Origin: Thiomicrorhabdus lithotrophica
GTDB taxonomy: Bacteria > Pseudomonadota > Gammaproteobacteria > Thiomicrospirales > Thiomicrospiraceae
Assembly (NCBI RefSeq): GCF_029201445.1
Contig: NZ_CP102381.1
Coordinates: 2,294,001-2,358,000 of the forward strand
DNA length: 64,000 nucleotides
Direction: 5' to 3'
Position 1 is the stretch's first letter, and each line of letters opens with the position of its first letter. A program made the translations under genes and the position numbers. Below, in pieces: positions 1 through 9,593 of this stretch. Below the pieces are notes generated by a model. The model was not told the DNA's origin and made no database searches. It saw nothing but the letters and a program-made list of their open reading frames with translations.

Positions 1-1005
1 CGCGGTAAACTGGATGAACGTATTCAAGACTTTGCATCAGGTGACATTCGCCAACTACAAGAAACCTTAAACCAGACCCTAGAGCATATCGAGACAGGCT
101 TTAGTGATATTGTTAAAGCATCTCAGCGTATTGCTCAAGGTGACTTAACTCAGCCAATTACTCACGAATATGAATTTACAATGGACGAGGCAAAACACGC
201 TATTAACGAAAGTATTAATAGCTTAACCACTACCTTGTCGCAAGTTACCGAAATTGCCAACCAAGTAAGATCTGATGTAAGCAGTGTAGCTGAAGGTGCG
301 CAAAACTTGAATCAGCGTACTCAAGAGCAAGCCGCCGCTTTAGAAGAGACTTCTGCAGCAATGGAAGAGACCAATTCTCAAATTCAAAACAATTTAAACA
401 ATACCAAAATGGCAAGTGAAATTGCGCAATCGCAAAACGGTATTCTTCTGGATGCAAACGGCGTTATGGAAGATACAAAAACGTCTATGAACAACATTCA
501 AACCGCTTCTAATAAAATAAGAGAAATTACAGGCTTGATTGATTCCATTGCCTTTCAAACCAATTTACTCGCCTTAAATGCAGCTGTTGAAGCCGCTAGA
601 GCAGGCGAACACGGAAGAGGCTTTGCTGTAGTAGCGGGTGAGGTTCGAAATCTTGCTGGTAAATCTGCAGATGCCGCTAAGGAGATTAGTACCTTAATTG
701 AACAAACCTCTAACGCAATTAACATTGGTGTGGATCAAGTTGGAAAAGTCGGTAGTTCTTTAGATCACATTACTAATGAAACTCAAAAAATGCTAACCAT
801 AGTCAACGAAGTTTCAACCGCGTCAGTGGAACAGTCACAAGGGATTGATGAAATTAACAAAGCCATTACTAGCCTTGACAGTACCACTCAGCAAAATGCT
901 GCATTGGTTGAAGAGACAACCGCAACAGCTGAAACTTTATTAGACTCATCTGAACAACTACAGAACTCAGTTAGCTCATTTCAACTACAACGCAAATTGA
1001 ATTAA
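1..1005 (+). CDS. Methyl-accepting chemotaxis protein, C-terminal part
   Basis: This is a chemoreceptor that would relay ligand signals to CheA/CheW at the inner membrane. The reading frame is open from base 1, so the start, the sensor domain and any membrane segments lie outside the window. The visible 334 residues begin with a HAMP-like stretch ([13 protein letters not shown]). A long coiled-coil signalling domain follows, with two methylation helices ([14 protein letters not shown] near the start and [13 protein letters not shown] near the end). The highly conserved hairpin tip contains [20 protein letters not shown] and [16 protein letters not shown]. It ends [10 protein letters not shown], with no CheR-docking pentapeptide. 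An internal ATG at 181 is not the true start. A strong terminator follows the stop codon. The family is certain; the ligand cannot be inferred. Confidence 0.95.
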   Translation, partial: RGKLDERIQDFASGDIRQLQETLNQTLEHIETGFSDIVKASQRIAQGDLTQPITHEYEFTMDEAKHAINESINSLTTTLSQVTEIANQVRSDVSSVAEGAQNLNQRTQEQAAALEETSAAMEETNSQIQNNLNNTKMASEIAQSQNGILLDANGVMEDTKTSMNNIQTASNKIREITGLIDSIAFQTNLLALNAAVEAARAGEHGRGFAVVAGEVRNLAGKSADAAKEISTLIEQTSNAINIGVDQVGKVGSSLDHITNETQKMLTIVNEVSTASVEQSQGIDEINKAITSLDSTTQQNAALVEETTATAETLLDSSEQLQNSVSSFQLQRKLN

Positions 1006-1041
1006 GTTTCATTCACGGAATTTCTAATTCATTAAAACAAG

Positions 1042-1081
1042 CAGGCCTGGTAGAGTTGAACTTTACCAGGCCTGTTTTTTT
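1042..1081 (+). terminator. Rho-independent terminator built from two copies of the CAGGCCTG palindrome
   Basis: CAGGCCTGGTAGAG pairs with CTTTACCAGGCCTG over 14 bp (one G-T wobble) around the loop TTGAA, and seven T follow. Both arms are copies of the iterated palindrome found throughout the window. It terminates the chemoreceptor gene and may also work toward the minus strand. Confidence 0.85.
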
Positions 1082-1109
1082 ACATTACAAAGAAAGTATT
1101 CATTTGCGG

Positions 1110-1256
1110 TTAATCACTAGATTTATCAGATTGCTTAGACTCCTTACCTGAATTCTTAAACAACCAAACTACCACAAAATGCATTAGTAAACTCAGCACT
1201 AAAGATCCGCCAGCCACTAACCACAAATTATCTAAAGCCCAAGCCGACCAGCCCAT
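1110..1256 (-). CDS. Small single-pass membrane protein, 48 residues
   Basis: This short reading frame starts at ATG and has a good ribosome-binding site (AAGGAAAGG, a few bases upstream). The product begins MGWSAWALDNLWLVAGG. One hydrophobic helix covers roughly residues 10-33, and the tail is hydrophilic and rich in Lys and Ser (KNSGKESKQSDKSSD). The topology suggests a membrane microprotein with a basic cytoplasmic tail. I do not recognise a family. It lies between the chemoreceptor terminator and the rhodanese gene, on the same strand as and downstream of the rhodanese gene, so the two could be co-transcribed. Confidence rests on the ribosome-binding site and membrane-protein composition only. 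Confidence 0.55.
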   Translation of the reverse strand: MGWSAWALDNLWLVAGGSLVLSLLMHFVVVWLFKNSGKESKQSDKSSD

Positions 1257-1340
1257 AACCTTTCCTTTTCAGCTTTACAACGCCTAACAAATTCAGCTAC
1301 CACGAACCTAATTGTTTTTTTGGGTTTTTATCAAATTACG

Positions 1341-1793
1341 TTAACACACATTGCCTTCTTGAAAGCCAGGGTTCCAAGGGTGATCTAAACGAATTAAGCC
1401 GTTATCGACTGGTGGTACGCTAATATCACCATTACACTGCTTCCAGGCGTTAAATCCACCTGCTAGATTCACTACATTGGTGTAGCCCATTTTCATCATC
1501 GTATCGACAGCCAATGCACCACGTCCACCCGACAGACAAAATACAACCCAACCTTGTTCAAGGTCAGCTAACTCACCACTATGACCCTCGTAACATTTAT
1601 CACACATAGGCTCTAACATCCCACGTGGAACATGAAGTGACATCGGAATGGTGCCGTCAAGATACTCAGCAGCTTCACGCACATCTAAAGGCTTATAACC
1701 ACCACATTTAAACAAATCCTTTGCTTCTGTAGTGGTTACCTCTTTTATATTGGCTTTGGCTTGCGCCACAATATCTTTTAACCGCATTGGCAT
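1341..1793 (-). CDS. Rhodanese-like sulfurtransferase
   Basis: This 150-residue single-domain rhodanese has an active-site loop CLSGGRG (Cys at about residue 86) of the CxxGxR type that carries a persulfide. The fold's characteristic ends are present: LDVREAAEYLDGTIPMSLHVP early and GYTNVVNLAGGFNAWKQ late. An additional pair of cysteines (MCDKCYEG, about residues 63-67) and a C-terminal Cys are unusual for a minimal rhodanese and might bind metal or form a relay. The start has an excellent ribosome-binding site (AGGAGG) before MPMRLKD. Family members move sulfane sulfur or act in thiol chemistry. The substrate here is unknown, although a sulfur-oxidising lifestyle would fit. Confidence 0.88.
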   Translation of the reverse strand: MPMRLKDIVAQAKANIKEVTTTEAKDLFKCGGYKPLDVREAAEYLDGTIPMSLHVPRGMLEPMCDKCYEGHSGELADLEQGWVVFCLSGGRGALAVDTMMKMGYTNVVNLAGGFNAWKQCNGDISVPPVDNGLIRLDHPWNPGFQEGNVC

Positions 1794-1912
1794 AACAACC
1801 TCCTAATTCATATTGACTTATTCTTGATATTTAATCGCTGGTTCTGCGTTAATACAATACAGGCTCAGAACTGATACCTGAGGTTTTTAACTAAACATTA
1901 ATAAAAACTTGA

Positions 1913-4900
1913 TTAGTGCACCTGAATTTCATTGCGTAGGCTAGCCGATGAGACTAAGGCCTGAGTTCGCCAACTTTCGGGCAGGGTCCACTCTTTAATA
2001 AAGCTGGGCACATCCTTACTTTTAAGAGGTCTGGCAATAAAATAACCTTGTCCAAATGGGCAACCTAACTCAATTAATTTACGCCCTTGCTCCTCACTCT
2101 CAATCCCTTCTGCAATGACCTGTCTTTTAAGAGATTTAGTTAGACCTATCATGCCTTCTAAAATAGATAAATCATCAACATCGTCTAACATATTAGCAAT
2201 AAAACCTTGATCAATTTTAATGGTGTCTAAGGGGAGTTTTTTAAGGTATGAAAGTGATGAGAACCCTGTGCCAAAATCATCAAGTGCAAAAGAAATTCCT
2301 GCGTTTTTACAAGATTCTATTACTTTACTCACATGCATCAGGTCAGCTAATGCGGATGTTTCCAGAACTTCAATTTCAAGCATGGATTTTTTAACACTAG
2401 GGAACTGATTCATTAAGTGCGTTAGCCAAGTAACAAAGTCTTCTTTTTGAAGCTCAACGGCACCAATATTAATACTTACAGGTAGATTGATTCCCTCTTT
2501 TTGCCAAGCAACAATTTGTTGTAGAGCATGAGATATAACCCATTCACTGAGTTTGATTGCCAGCGTATTATGCTCGACACAGCTTAAAAAATCGCCTGGA
2601 TACAATAACCCTTTTTCTGGATGTTGCCAACGAACTAGAGCCTCTACACCAACAACCTCATCATTGATGAGTGATACTTTAGGCTGATAATGCAATAACA
2701 ACTCATCGTTATGAATGGCTTCTTCAAAACGGTTAAGATTATTATGTAGTGCCCGTTTCTCGACGTCTTTCTGGGTATCAAATACTGCATAACGGTTCTT
2801 ACCAGACTGTTTTGCAATATACATAGCTTGGTCAGCTTGGCGAATAAGTTGATCACCTTCCATAACATGCTGTTGTGGGAAATATGTCACCCCTAATGAG
2901 GCGCCAACAGAAGTTGTTTTGACGATTTCCTGGTCAGGATTTGCTCGTAACGAAAGAGGCTTTGCAATCGCAGTTAACAGCTTTTTACAAACATCAATCG
3001 CACCTTCTTTAGACTCTAAATCATTCACCAAAACAATAAATTCATCACCGCCGATTCTGGCTAAAGTATCTTCTTCACGCAAAACTGTACGTACATTCTT
3101 AGCAACATTCACTAGTAACCTATCGCCCACTTCATGCCCAAACTGATCGTTAACCTGCTTAAAACCATCTAAATCCACAAAGATAACTGCCATCTTTAAA
3201 CCAGTTCGATGCGTGTGAGCAATAGCTTGTCGGATTCGATCATTCAACAAGAAACGGTTTGGTAAATTAGTTAAGGCATCAAAATGTGCAGAGTGTTCAA
3301 GACGTTTATGATACTGACGTTCAAGAGTAATATCGCTAAACATTCCTACAAAATGATAGCCATCATCATAAGGATGATCCACTCGGCTAATCGTCAAAAA
3401 CTCAAGGAAAAGTTCACCTGTTTTACGACGGTTCCATAGCTCTCCATACCAATGACCTTTACTGACCAATGCCTCAGACATGTCTTGGTAAAACTCAGGG
3501 GACTGTTTACCAGAATGCAATATACTTGGTTTTTTACCTATCACTTCTTGTTTTGTGTAACCAGTAATCATCTCAAACTCTCGATTGACATCAACAATTT
3601 CAAACCTGGAATTTGTCAAAATAATCCCTTCTGTAGCATGAGTAAATACCGAAGCTGACATAAGTAGTTCAAACTCAGCTTGTTTAGCCTTACTCACATC
3701 TCTTACAAAAGCACAGACTTGCTGAGTAGCGCTGACGGCAAACAAACTGACACTTAAAAACATTTTGTTACCATCTAAGTCATATTTGATGATTTCTGTT
3801 TCAACACTTGAAGTATGCTTTAACTCATCAAATGCTTTTTCAGCTTTATTATGCTCCTTACCCTCAAAAAGTTGTGAAAAATAACAACCTGTTCTATCTT
3901 CAAAATTCGGTAAATGCATCACATCAATAAATGCACTATTGCACTCTAAAATTTCTCCGTCTGCTTTCATGAGAATATAACCATCCATGGCCGCACTGAG
4001 CACCCCCTCATATCTCTCCACACCTTCTTCAAGGGTTTGCTGAATCTGCTTTCTGGCCTCAATATCAGCCTCGAGCTGCTGCTCTTTTTCGCGCAATCTT
4101 TGATTTGAAAGAACGAGAGCTTTTGCGTTACGTTTTTCCGACAACTTAAAGCGAGCTCCAATCCAAGCACCAACAAACATAATCCCCAATACAAACGCGA
4201 TAAACCAATAATTCTTAGTTAAGATAGGCTGTAAAGCGAGCGCCATCTCATCATGCGGAATAAAGTTCACCAATTTCCACTGAGTGGAGTTTCCAGGCAT
4301 TAAAACGTAATTTGAATTCGTTTCATTCTTAGTATTTGGATCTTGGTTTTGAAGCGAGAGCTTTGCATAAAGAAGCGGGTTTATCGTTTGATAAATCCAA
4401 TAACCATCTTTTGTTTCAAAAACACGTTGTTGATGCTCTAACATTTCAGTCCACGCCCGTGGATAAAGAACTCTCATGTTCAACTTTTCATTTTTGAACA
4501 TAAAGCCCCATTCTAGTTCTGGATTTGAACCCTTTAACCAGTAACCATTTTGGTTAAGTAACCAAAGAGAATCTTTAGCTGTATTTTGACCTATAACAAG
4601 GTTTTTTAAGAGTCGAGTCGCAATGTAATTAACAATCACAACACCTTTTTTAATACCTTGATTATCATAGACAGTATGCGCTAATCGAATTACAGGTTTA
4701 TACGGGATTTCGATTTGACCTTTTTCGACATTTAAATCAAGTACGGAAAAATAGAAATTATCGTTATTGAGGCCAATACTGTCTTTAAAGTAATAACGAT
4801 CTTTTTTGTTTTGCAGTTGACTCTCTTCAACTCTTATTGCAGAACCATCAACTAGGTTTAGACGTAAACGTTCTTGCCCGTTATTATCTATCCAACGAAT

Positions 4901-5215
4901 TTGATCATACATTTTAGAAGCGGCCATCAACTCTTGCCACTGATTGCTTAAACTCTGCAATTCTGTAGACGTAGCATCGTCACTTAAAACGTCTTTAATC
5001 AGTTTGCTGTTTGCTAAATAGAGGATGTCACGTGTGAGGAGCTTTAGATTTTGTTGCATTGCTGCATTAACATTACTTACATGAGCGGTTTCATTGCTAA
5101 GTATAACTTGGCGCCGACTATCGATTGAGCTTGACGTCACCCATAATCCGACTGCAATTACAATCAAGTAACTTGGTATCAAATACCGCAATAGTAATTT
5201 AAGAAACTCAAACAA
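1913..5215 (-). CDS. Membrane sensor with two PAS domains, GGDEF and EAL (c-di-GMP turnover)
   Basis: This is a roughly 1100-residue inner-membrane signalling protein. A first membrane helix (about residues 8-30) and a second (about 337-355) flank a periplasmic sensor region of about 300 residues. A coiled coil follows, then PAS domains near residues 400-515 and 517-640. The GGDEF domain contains RIGGDEF (about 720), so cyclase activity is plausible. The EAL domain contains EALVRWQHP (about 858), DDFGTGFSSL and AEGIESEEQ, so phosphodiesterase activity is also plausible. The first in-frame start candidate directly abuts the AAGGAG ribosome-binding site. A TTG two codons later, at 5215, has proper spacing and is chosen here. 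Which activity dominates cannot be told from sequence. Confidence 0.9.
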   Translation of the reverse strand: MFEFLKLLLRYLIPSYLIVIAVGLWVTSSSIDSRRQVILSNETAHVSNVNAAMQQNLKLLTRDILYLANSKLIKDVLSDDATSTELQSLSNQWQELMAASKMYDQIRWIDNNGQERLRLNLVDGSAIRVEESQLQNKKDRYYFKDSIGLNNDNFYFSVLDLNVEKGQIEIPYKPVIRLAHTVYDNQGIKKGVVIVNYIATRLLKNLVIGQNTAKDSLWLLNQNGYWLKGSNPELEWGFMFKNEKLNMRVLYPRAWTEMLEHQQRVFETKDGYWIYQTINPLLYAKLSLQNQDPNTKNETNSNYVLMPGNSTQWKLVNFIPHDEMALALQPILTKNYWFIAFVLGIMFVGAWIGARFKLSEKRNAKALVLSNQRLREKEQQLEADIEARKQIQQTLEEGVERYEGVLSAAMDGYILMKADGEILECNSAFIDVMHLPNFEDRTGCYFSQLFEGKEHNKAEKAFDELKHTSSVETEIIKYDLDGNKMFLSVSLFAVSATQQVCAFVRDVSKAKQAEFELLMSASVFTHATEGIILTNSRFEIVDVNREFEMITGYTKQEVIGKKPSILHSGKQSPEFYQDMSEALVSKGHWYGELWNRRKTGELFLEFLTISRVDHPYDDGYHFVGMFSDITLERQYHKRLEHSAHFDALTNLPNRFLLNDRIRQAIAHTHRTGLKMAVIFVDLDGFKQVNDQFGHEVGDRLLVNVAKNVRTVLREEDTLARIGGDEFIVLVNDLESKEGAIDVCKKLLTAIAKPLSLRANPDQEIVKTTSVGASLGVTYFPQQHVMEGDQLIRQADQAMYIAKQSGKNRYAVFDTQKDVEKRALHNNLNRFEEAIHNDELLLHYQPKVSLINDEVVGVEALVRWQHPEKGLLYPGDFLSCVEHNTLAIKLSEWVISHALQQIVAWQKEGINLPVSINIGAVELQKEDFVTWLTHLMNQFPSVKKSMLEIEVLETSALADLMHVSKVIESCKNAGISFALDDFGTGFSSLSYLKKLPLDTIKIDQGFIANMLDDVDDLSILEGMIGLTKSLKRQVIAEGIESEEQGRKLIELGCPFGQGYFIARPLKSKDVPSFIKEWTLPESWRTQALVSSASLRNEIQVH

Positions 5216-5432
5216 AACCAACTCCTTAAAAAATAAGTTGTTAGTTCATCCTATACTAAAAATTAAACCAAACCAAGCATCTAACTTATTAATTTATAAT
5301 ATTTTTTTAGCCAATCCATGACTATTCTTATTAAAACTAGACTGCTAACTGCATGTATCAATTGACTTTATTATAGATAAATACTACTTATACACTGCTT
5401 AAAAGTGCGCTTAAGTATTATTTTTCATAGAT

Positions 5433-6224
5433 TTAAGCTTTCGTCAAACTTGTGATATTTAATCGCTGTCGTTTATCAAATAACTGTCTACTGGCTAATT
5501 CAACAGCAATGATTGTCCCTAAACCCGTAGAGGTCGCAATTAAAAACATAATCATAATTTGGTATTTAACCGCTTCCATGGGATCAGCTCCGGCTAAAAT
5601 TTGCCCTGTCATCATGCCGGGTAAAGAGATGATGCCCGCCGCCACTAACATATTAATCACTGGAATCATCGCCGAGTGTAGGCTTTGCTGTTTGATGAAA
5701 TGAATAGACTCTTTAGCGGTTTTACCTAAAGCCAACTGGGCTTCAATTTTGGCTTTCATTTGCACAGCATTGCGCGTTAAGGTATCTAAACCTAAACCAA
5801 TGGCAGTCATACTATTACCCAATAACATACCTAACAAAGGAATAGCATATTGTGGTTGATACCATGGATCCGGCTGAATAATTAGCGTTAAAACGCCTAT
5901 CAAAAGCAGTAATGCGGTGAATGAAAGTGATAGAAATCCAATTAACAAACCATGTAAACGTTTAAAACGATATTGCTGGCGTTTGGTAATTTCATATCCA
6001 GCAGCTGAAAGCATTACAACGCCCACTAAAACAATCCAAAGTGGATTTTCTGAATAAAATACCCAGCTTAACCATACACCCATAAATAAAAGCTGAACGA
6101 CCATTCTGAGGGTAGCCCACCAAAGCTGTTTTACTTGGCTAAAGCCATTCAGCCACAAGATAACCCCTAATAAGAACACTAAAAAAGAGAGGGTAGCTAA
6201 ATCCCAATAACTAATCAGAATCAT
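5433..6224 (-). CDS. fetB: Iron export ABC transporter permease FetB
   Basis: This 263-residue polytopic membrane protein belongs to the FetB (YbbM/UPF0014) family. It has about seven hydrophobic helices and the family-typical segments PLLGMLLGNSMTAIGLGL and GMMTGQILAGADPMEAVKYQ. With FetA it is thought to form an ABC exporter that relieves iron and oxidative stress. Its start overlaps the stop of the upstream ATPase gene by 4 bases (ATGA), which indicates translational coupling. The length is normal for the family. Confidence 0.9.
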   Translation of the reverse strand: MILISYWDLATLSFLVFLLGVILWLNGFSQVKQLWWATLRMVVQLLFMGVWLSWVFYSENPLWIVLVGVVMLSAAGYEITKRQQYRFKRLHGLLIGFLSLSFTALLLLIGVLTLIIQPDPWYQPQYAIPLLGMLLGNSMTAIGLGLDTLTRNAVQMKAKIEAQLALGKTAKESIHFIKQQSLHSAMIPVINMLVAAGIISLPGMMTGQILAGADPMEAVKYQIMIMFLIATSTGLGTIIAVELASRQLFDKRQRLNITSLTKA

Positions 6225-6862
6225 GATGCGCTCTCCTCATGGGCTGTAAACACAAGCTGACACTCTGCACACCCTAATCGCTCTTGCTGCTCTTCATCAT
6301 GACTAATCCATAACGCGGCAGCCGTATGTTTAGCAATGTAATCGGTGACTAAGTTTTCAACCAATAGTGCACTTTTAGGATCTAAATTCGCGGTAATTTC
6401 ATCTAACAAAAGTACTTTTGGTTCATACTGCAACCCGCGCAAAAGAGCTAATCGCTGTTTTTCACCCGATGAAAGATTATCTGGATTTTGCTCTAAAATA
6501 TCGACTTTTAAACCCACTGACTTCAATAACTCTGGCTTTGGCTGAGTTTCAAAATGGGCTTTGACAGAATCACTCCACCAGGCTGTTTCAGCCGAAAAAT
6601 ACATGACCTTAGATCGCCAAGTTTCTGGGCAGACCTTATCTTGTTGTTGAGTCTTTTCTTTTTCAAACAAAGTAACCAGGCCTGTGTGCTCAATCAGATC
6701 GGCTAAAGACTTTAATAGGCGTGATTTTCCTGTGCCAGATTCACCAGAGACCATCCAAATTTGTTGTGATTGCAATGCTAAGGTTATAGGTTTAACCATA
6801 CCTGGTGTATGCACATCTTCAACCACTAATATGACGTTGGAATCACTTGGCTGCTGCATCAT
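6221..6862 (-). CDS. fetA: Iron export ABC transporter ATPase FetA
   Basis: This is a 213-residue ABC ATPase. The Walker A motif GESGTGKSRLLKSLA lies around residues 40-47. The signature is LSSGEKQRLALLRGL, the Walker B is VLLLDEITANLD and the switch histidine is in WISHDEEQ. The short length and the overlap with the FetB permease gene identify it as the partner subunit rather than a Lol or macrolide ATPase. The gene carries one CAGGCCTG palindrome (6677-6684), read as Thr-Gly-Leu-Val. Confidence 0.88.
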   Translation of the reverse strand: MMQQPSDSNVILVVEDVHTPGMVKPITLALQSQQIWMVSGESGTGKSRLLKSLADLIEHTGLVTLFEKEKTQQQDKVCPETWRSKVMYFSAETAWWSDSVKAHFETQPKPELLKSVGLKVDILEQNPDNLSSGEKQRLALLRGLQYEPKVLLLDEITANLDPKSALLVENLVTDYIAKHTAAALWISHDEEQQERLGCAECQLVFTAHEESAS

Positions 6863-6874
6863 CTAACCTTTTAT

Positions 6875-9148
6875 TTAACCTTTTTTCTCTAGGTTTGCAT
6901 AAGCCATCACCAACCACTTGGTACCGGCATGACTAAAGTTCACTTGTATACGAGCGTGCTCTCCGCTGCCTTCCGTACTTAAAACCGTGCCGTCACCAAA
7001 CTTTTGATGAAAGACTCTTTCCCCAATGCTATAACCGGTTTCATTCTGCTGGCTAGATAAACCAAAGGTAGGTTGTTGAGAGTAACCACTAAATGCAGGA
7101 GAAACTGAACCAGATAAACGCACCGCCTCAATACAGTCTTGTGGAATCTCTTTAATAAAACGCGATGGGGTTGGAAACAGCTCTTTGCCATGCAATCTTC
7201 GGCGCGTTGCGTAAGTAATCATTAACTGTTTTTCGGCACGGGTCACACCGACATAAGCTAAACGACGCTCCTCTTCCAAACGAGCGGCATCTTCATGCGA
7301 TTGTTGCGATGGGAACAAGCCCTCTTCCACACCAATCATAAAGACTAATGGGAACTCTAGACCTTTAGCAGCATGCAAGGTCATTAGCTGCACTGAAGAC
7401 TCCCATTCATCCGCTTGGCGCTCACCAGCTTCTAAAGCGGCTTGCGCTAAGAACTCAGACAATGGATTATCAAATGCTGGTGTCAACAATAAGGTGTTAC
7501 CATCTTCATCCACACCCTCCATTTCATTTTGATTTGCAAAGGCTTGCGCTTCTGATTCCACGCCCTGTGCATTTTGTTGTGCATTAGCCTGTTTAAACTG
7601 ACTGGCGGCATTAATTAATTCATCAATATTTTCTAAACGACCTTGCCCCTGTTCGGAACGGTCTTTTTCAAAGTGCGCCTGCAATCCAGATTGCGACACC
7701 ACTTTTAACATTTGGTCTTCAAGATTTAACTCTCTAGTGACATCATCTAAACTATCAATCAACTCTAAAAAGCTAGCCACAGAAGATTTTGCTCTGGGCG
7801 TTAAACCGCTTTCTACTAACTTTTCTGCCGCCTCCCAGAGTGAGATTTCTTGATGTTTGGCCACTTCACGAATGGTATCGGCGGTTTTTTGACCAATGCC
7901 CCTAGGAGGATGGTTATAGGCACGTTCAAACGCAGCATCATCCGCTCGGCTAACCAGTAAACGTAAATAACTGAGCACATCTTTAATCTCAGCTCGGTCA
8001 TAGAAACGTAAACCACCATAAACACGGTACGGAATCTGCGCTTGCATTAAAGCTTGTTCTAAAATACGTGACTGAGCGTTCGAACGATACAAGATAGCCG
8101 CTTCACTGCGCGCGCCGCCATTTTCACACCACTGCTCTATTTGATTACAGACGTAACGTGCTTCGTCCATTTCATTAAAGGCTTCATAGACTTTAATTAA
8201 CTCACCCGCTTCACCCGCACTCCACAACTGTTTACCCATGCGTGAAGTATTATTGGCAATTAATCCGTTAGCCGCTTTTAATATGGTTTCAGTAGAACGG
8301 TAATTCTGTTCTAGGCGTACCATTTTGACATTGGCGAAATCTTCATCAAACTGGCGGATATTTTCGACTTTTGCACCACGCCAGCCGTAAATAGATTGAT
8401 CATCGTCCCCGACGACAAATAACTTGCCAGAACCACCCGCTAACACGCGTAACCAAGCGTATTGCAAAGTATTAGTATCTTGAAACTCGTCCACTAGAAT
8501 ATGTTTAAAACGCGCTTGATAATGGGCTAATACTAAAGGCTGTTTTAACCACAACTCATGCGCTCTTAAAAGCAATTCAGCAAAATCTACCAGGCCTGAT
8601 CGTTGGCATTGCTCTTCATAAGCTTTGTAGACTTGTACCATTTTTCCAACGAACGGGTTATGACCAATATCAATGTGATGCGGGCGGCGCCCCTCTTCTT
8701 TCTCACCATTAATAAACGCTTGAATTTGCTTATGAGGCCATTGCGCCTCATCTAATTCCATCGCTTTTAACAAGCGCTTGATGACACGTTTTTGGTCATC
8801 CGAATCTAATATCTGAAAATCTTTTGGCAGGCCTGCTTCCTGGTGATGTTGTCGTAAAATACGATAAGCAATACCATGAAATGTTCCCATCGTTAAACCA
8901 CTGGCTTGATGACCAATTAAGCTTTCAATACGACCACGCATTTCATTAGAGGCTTTATTGGTAAAAGTTACCGCCAACACATTATAAGGAGAGTGCCCCA
9001 TCACCTGAGTTAACCACGCAATACGATGCACCAAAACACGCGTTTTACCGCTACCAGCACCCGCTAAAATTAAGGCGTGTGTTTCATCAGCAGTGACCGC
9101 TTCACGTTGTGCATCATTTAGGTCATTTAATATAAAAGAGATATCCAT
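6875..9148 (-). CDS. uvrD: DNA helicase II UvrD
   Basis: This superfamily 1A 3'-5' DNA helicase acts in nucleotide excision and mismatch repair. At 757 residues it is slightly longer than E. coli UvrD. Visible motifs are the N-terminal LNDAQREAVTADE, Walker A AGAGSGKTRVL (about residues 29-36), motif II VDEFQDTN, GDDDQSIYGWRGA, QNYRST, MTLHAAKGLEFPLVF and VGVTRAEKQL. The C-terminal Tudor-like segment FGDGTVLSTEGSGEHARIQV separates UvrD from Rep. An acidic, Gln-rich linker near residues 515-560 is a local insertion. Two copies of the iterated palindrome lie inside the gene (8591-8598 and 8828-8835). No convincing LexA box is seen upstream. Confidence 0.95.
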   Translation of the reverse strand: MDISFILNDLNDAQREAVTADETHALILAGAGSGKTRVLVHRIAWLTQVMGHSPYNVLAVTFTNKASNEMRGRIESLIGHQASGLTMGTFHGIAYRILRQHHQEAGLPKDFQILDSDDQKRVIKRLLKAMELDEAQWPHKQIQAFINGEKEEGRRPHHIDIGHNPFVGKMVQVYKAYEEQCQRSGLVDFAELLLRAHELWLKQPLVLAHYQARFKHILVDEFQDTNTLQYAWLRVLAGGSGKLFVVGDDDQSIYGWRGAKVENIRQFDEDFANVKMVRLEQNYRSTETILKAANGLIANNTSRMGKQLWSAGEAGELIKVYEAFNEMDEARYVCNQIEQWCENGGARSEAAILYRSNAQSRILEQALMQAQIPYRVYGGLRFYDRAEIKDVLSYLRLLVSRADDAAFERAYNHPPRGIGQKTADTIREVAKHQEISLWEAAEKLVESGLTPRAKSSVASFLELIDSLDDVTRELNLEDQMLKVVSQSGLQAHFEKDRSEQGQGRLENIDELINAASQFKQANAQQNAQGVESEAQAFANQNEMEGVDEDGNTLLLTPAFDNPLSEFLAQAALEAGERQADEWESSVQLMTLHAAKGLEFPLVFMIGVEEGLFPSQQSHEDAARLEEERRLAYVGVTRAEKQLMITYATRRRLHGKELFPTPSRFIKEIPQDCIEAVRLSGSVSPAFSGYSQQPTFGLSSQQNETGYSIGERVFHQKFGDGTVLSTEGSGEHARIQVNFSHAGTKWLVMAYANLEKKG

Positions 9149-9593
9149 TTACTTTTTCCATTAACAATTTCACGTCGAGGCGCGACAAAACGCCAACAAA
9201 AACTGTCATATACACTTCATAATTATTGGCTCATATCCTACGATAATTCCTATGTCATTTGGCGAAATTCACCGGATATATTCCACAACAAGAGCTTTAA
9301 GGTATTCGAACTATCATCCCAGACTTTTGTTGAAAAAAAACCTAAAAGGGGTCAAAACAACAATCTAATTGAATATTTTGGTAATTAAACTTGATATTTA
9401 AAATACGTTAGGGTAATGTTAATCCAATATTTAAAAAAGTAATTATTGATTCAATACGAAATGCTTAGTAACAACGCATTCGTCACCAGTTAAAATCCAT
9501 ACAGTTCCTACAAGATTCTTAAACGTTCTACGCAAAAGTATTCGTTAATTCGAAATAGGTCTATCTGTATGCTTAATAGAGTTAGGAGAAAAC
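9149..9593. other. Intergenic region between divergent uvrD and trxA
   Basis: This 445-base AT-rich stretch must hold the promoters for uvrD (leftward) and trxA (rightward). The only site I can support is the AGGAG ribosome-binding site at 9584-9588 for trxA. I see no convincing gene, RNA structure or repeat here. A 39-codon ORF at 9252 lacks a ribosome-binding site. Confidence 0.5.

Noticed and set aside
9200-9230. Possible LexA box upstream of uvrD (CTGTCATATACACTT)
   Set aside because: Only the left half matches. The right half lacks the ACAG of a real SOS box.
9252-9371. 39-codon plus-strand ORF starting MSFGEIHRIY in the uvrD-trxA gap
   Set aside because: It has no ribosome-binding site and no protein-like pattern, and probably lies in promoter DNA.
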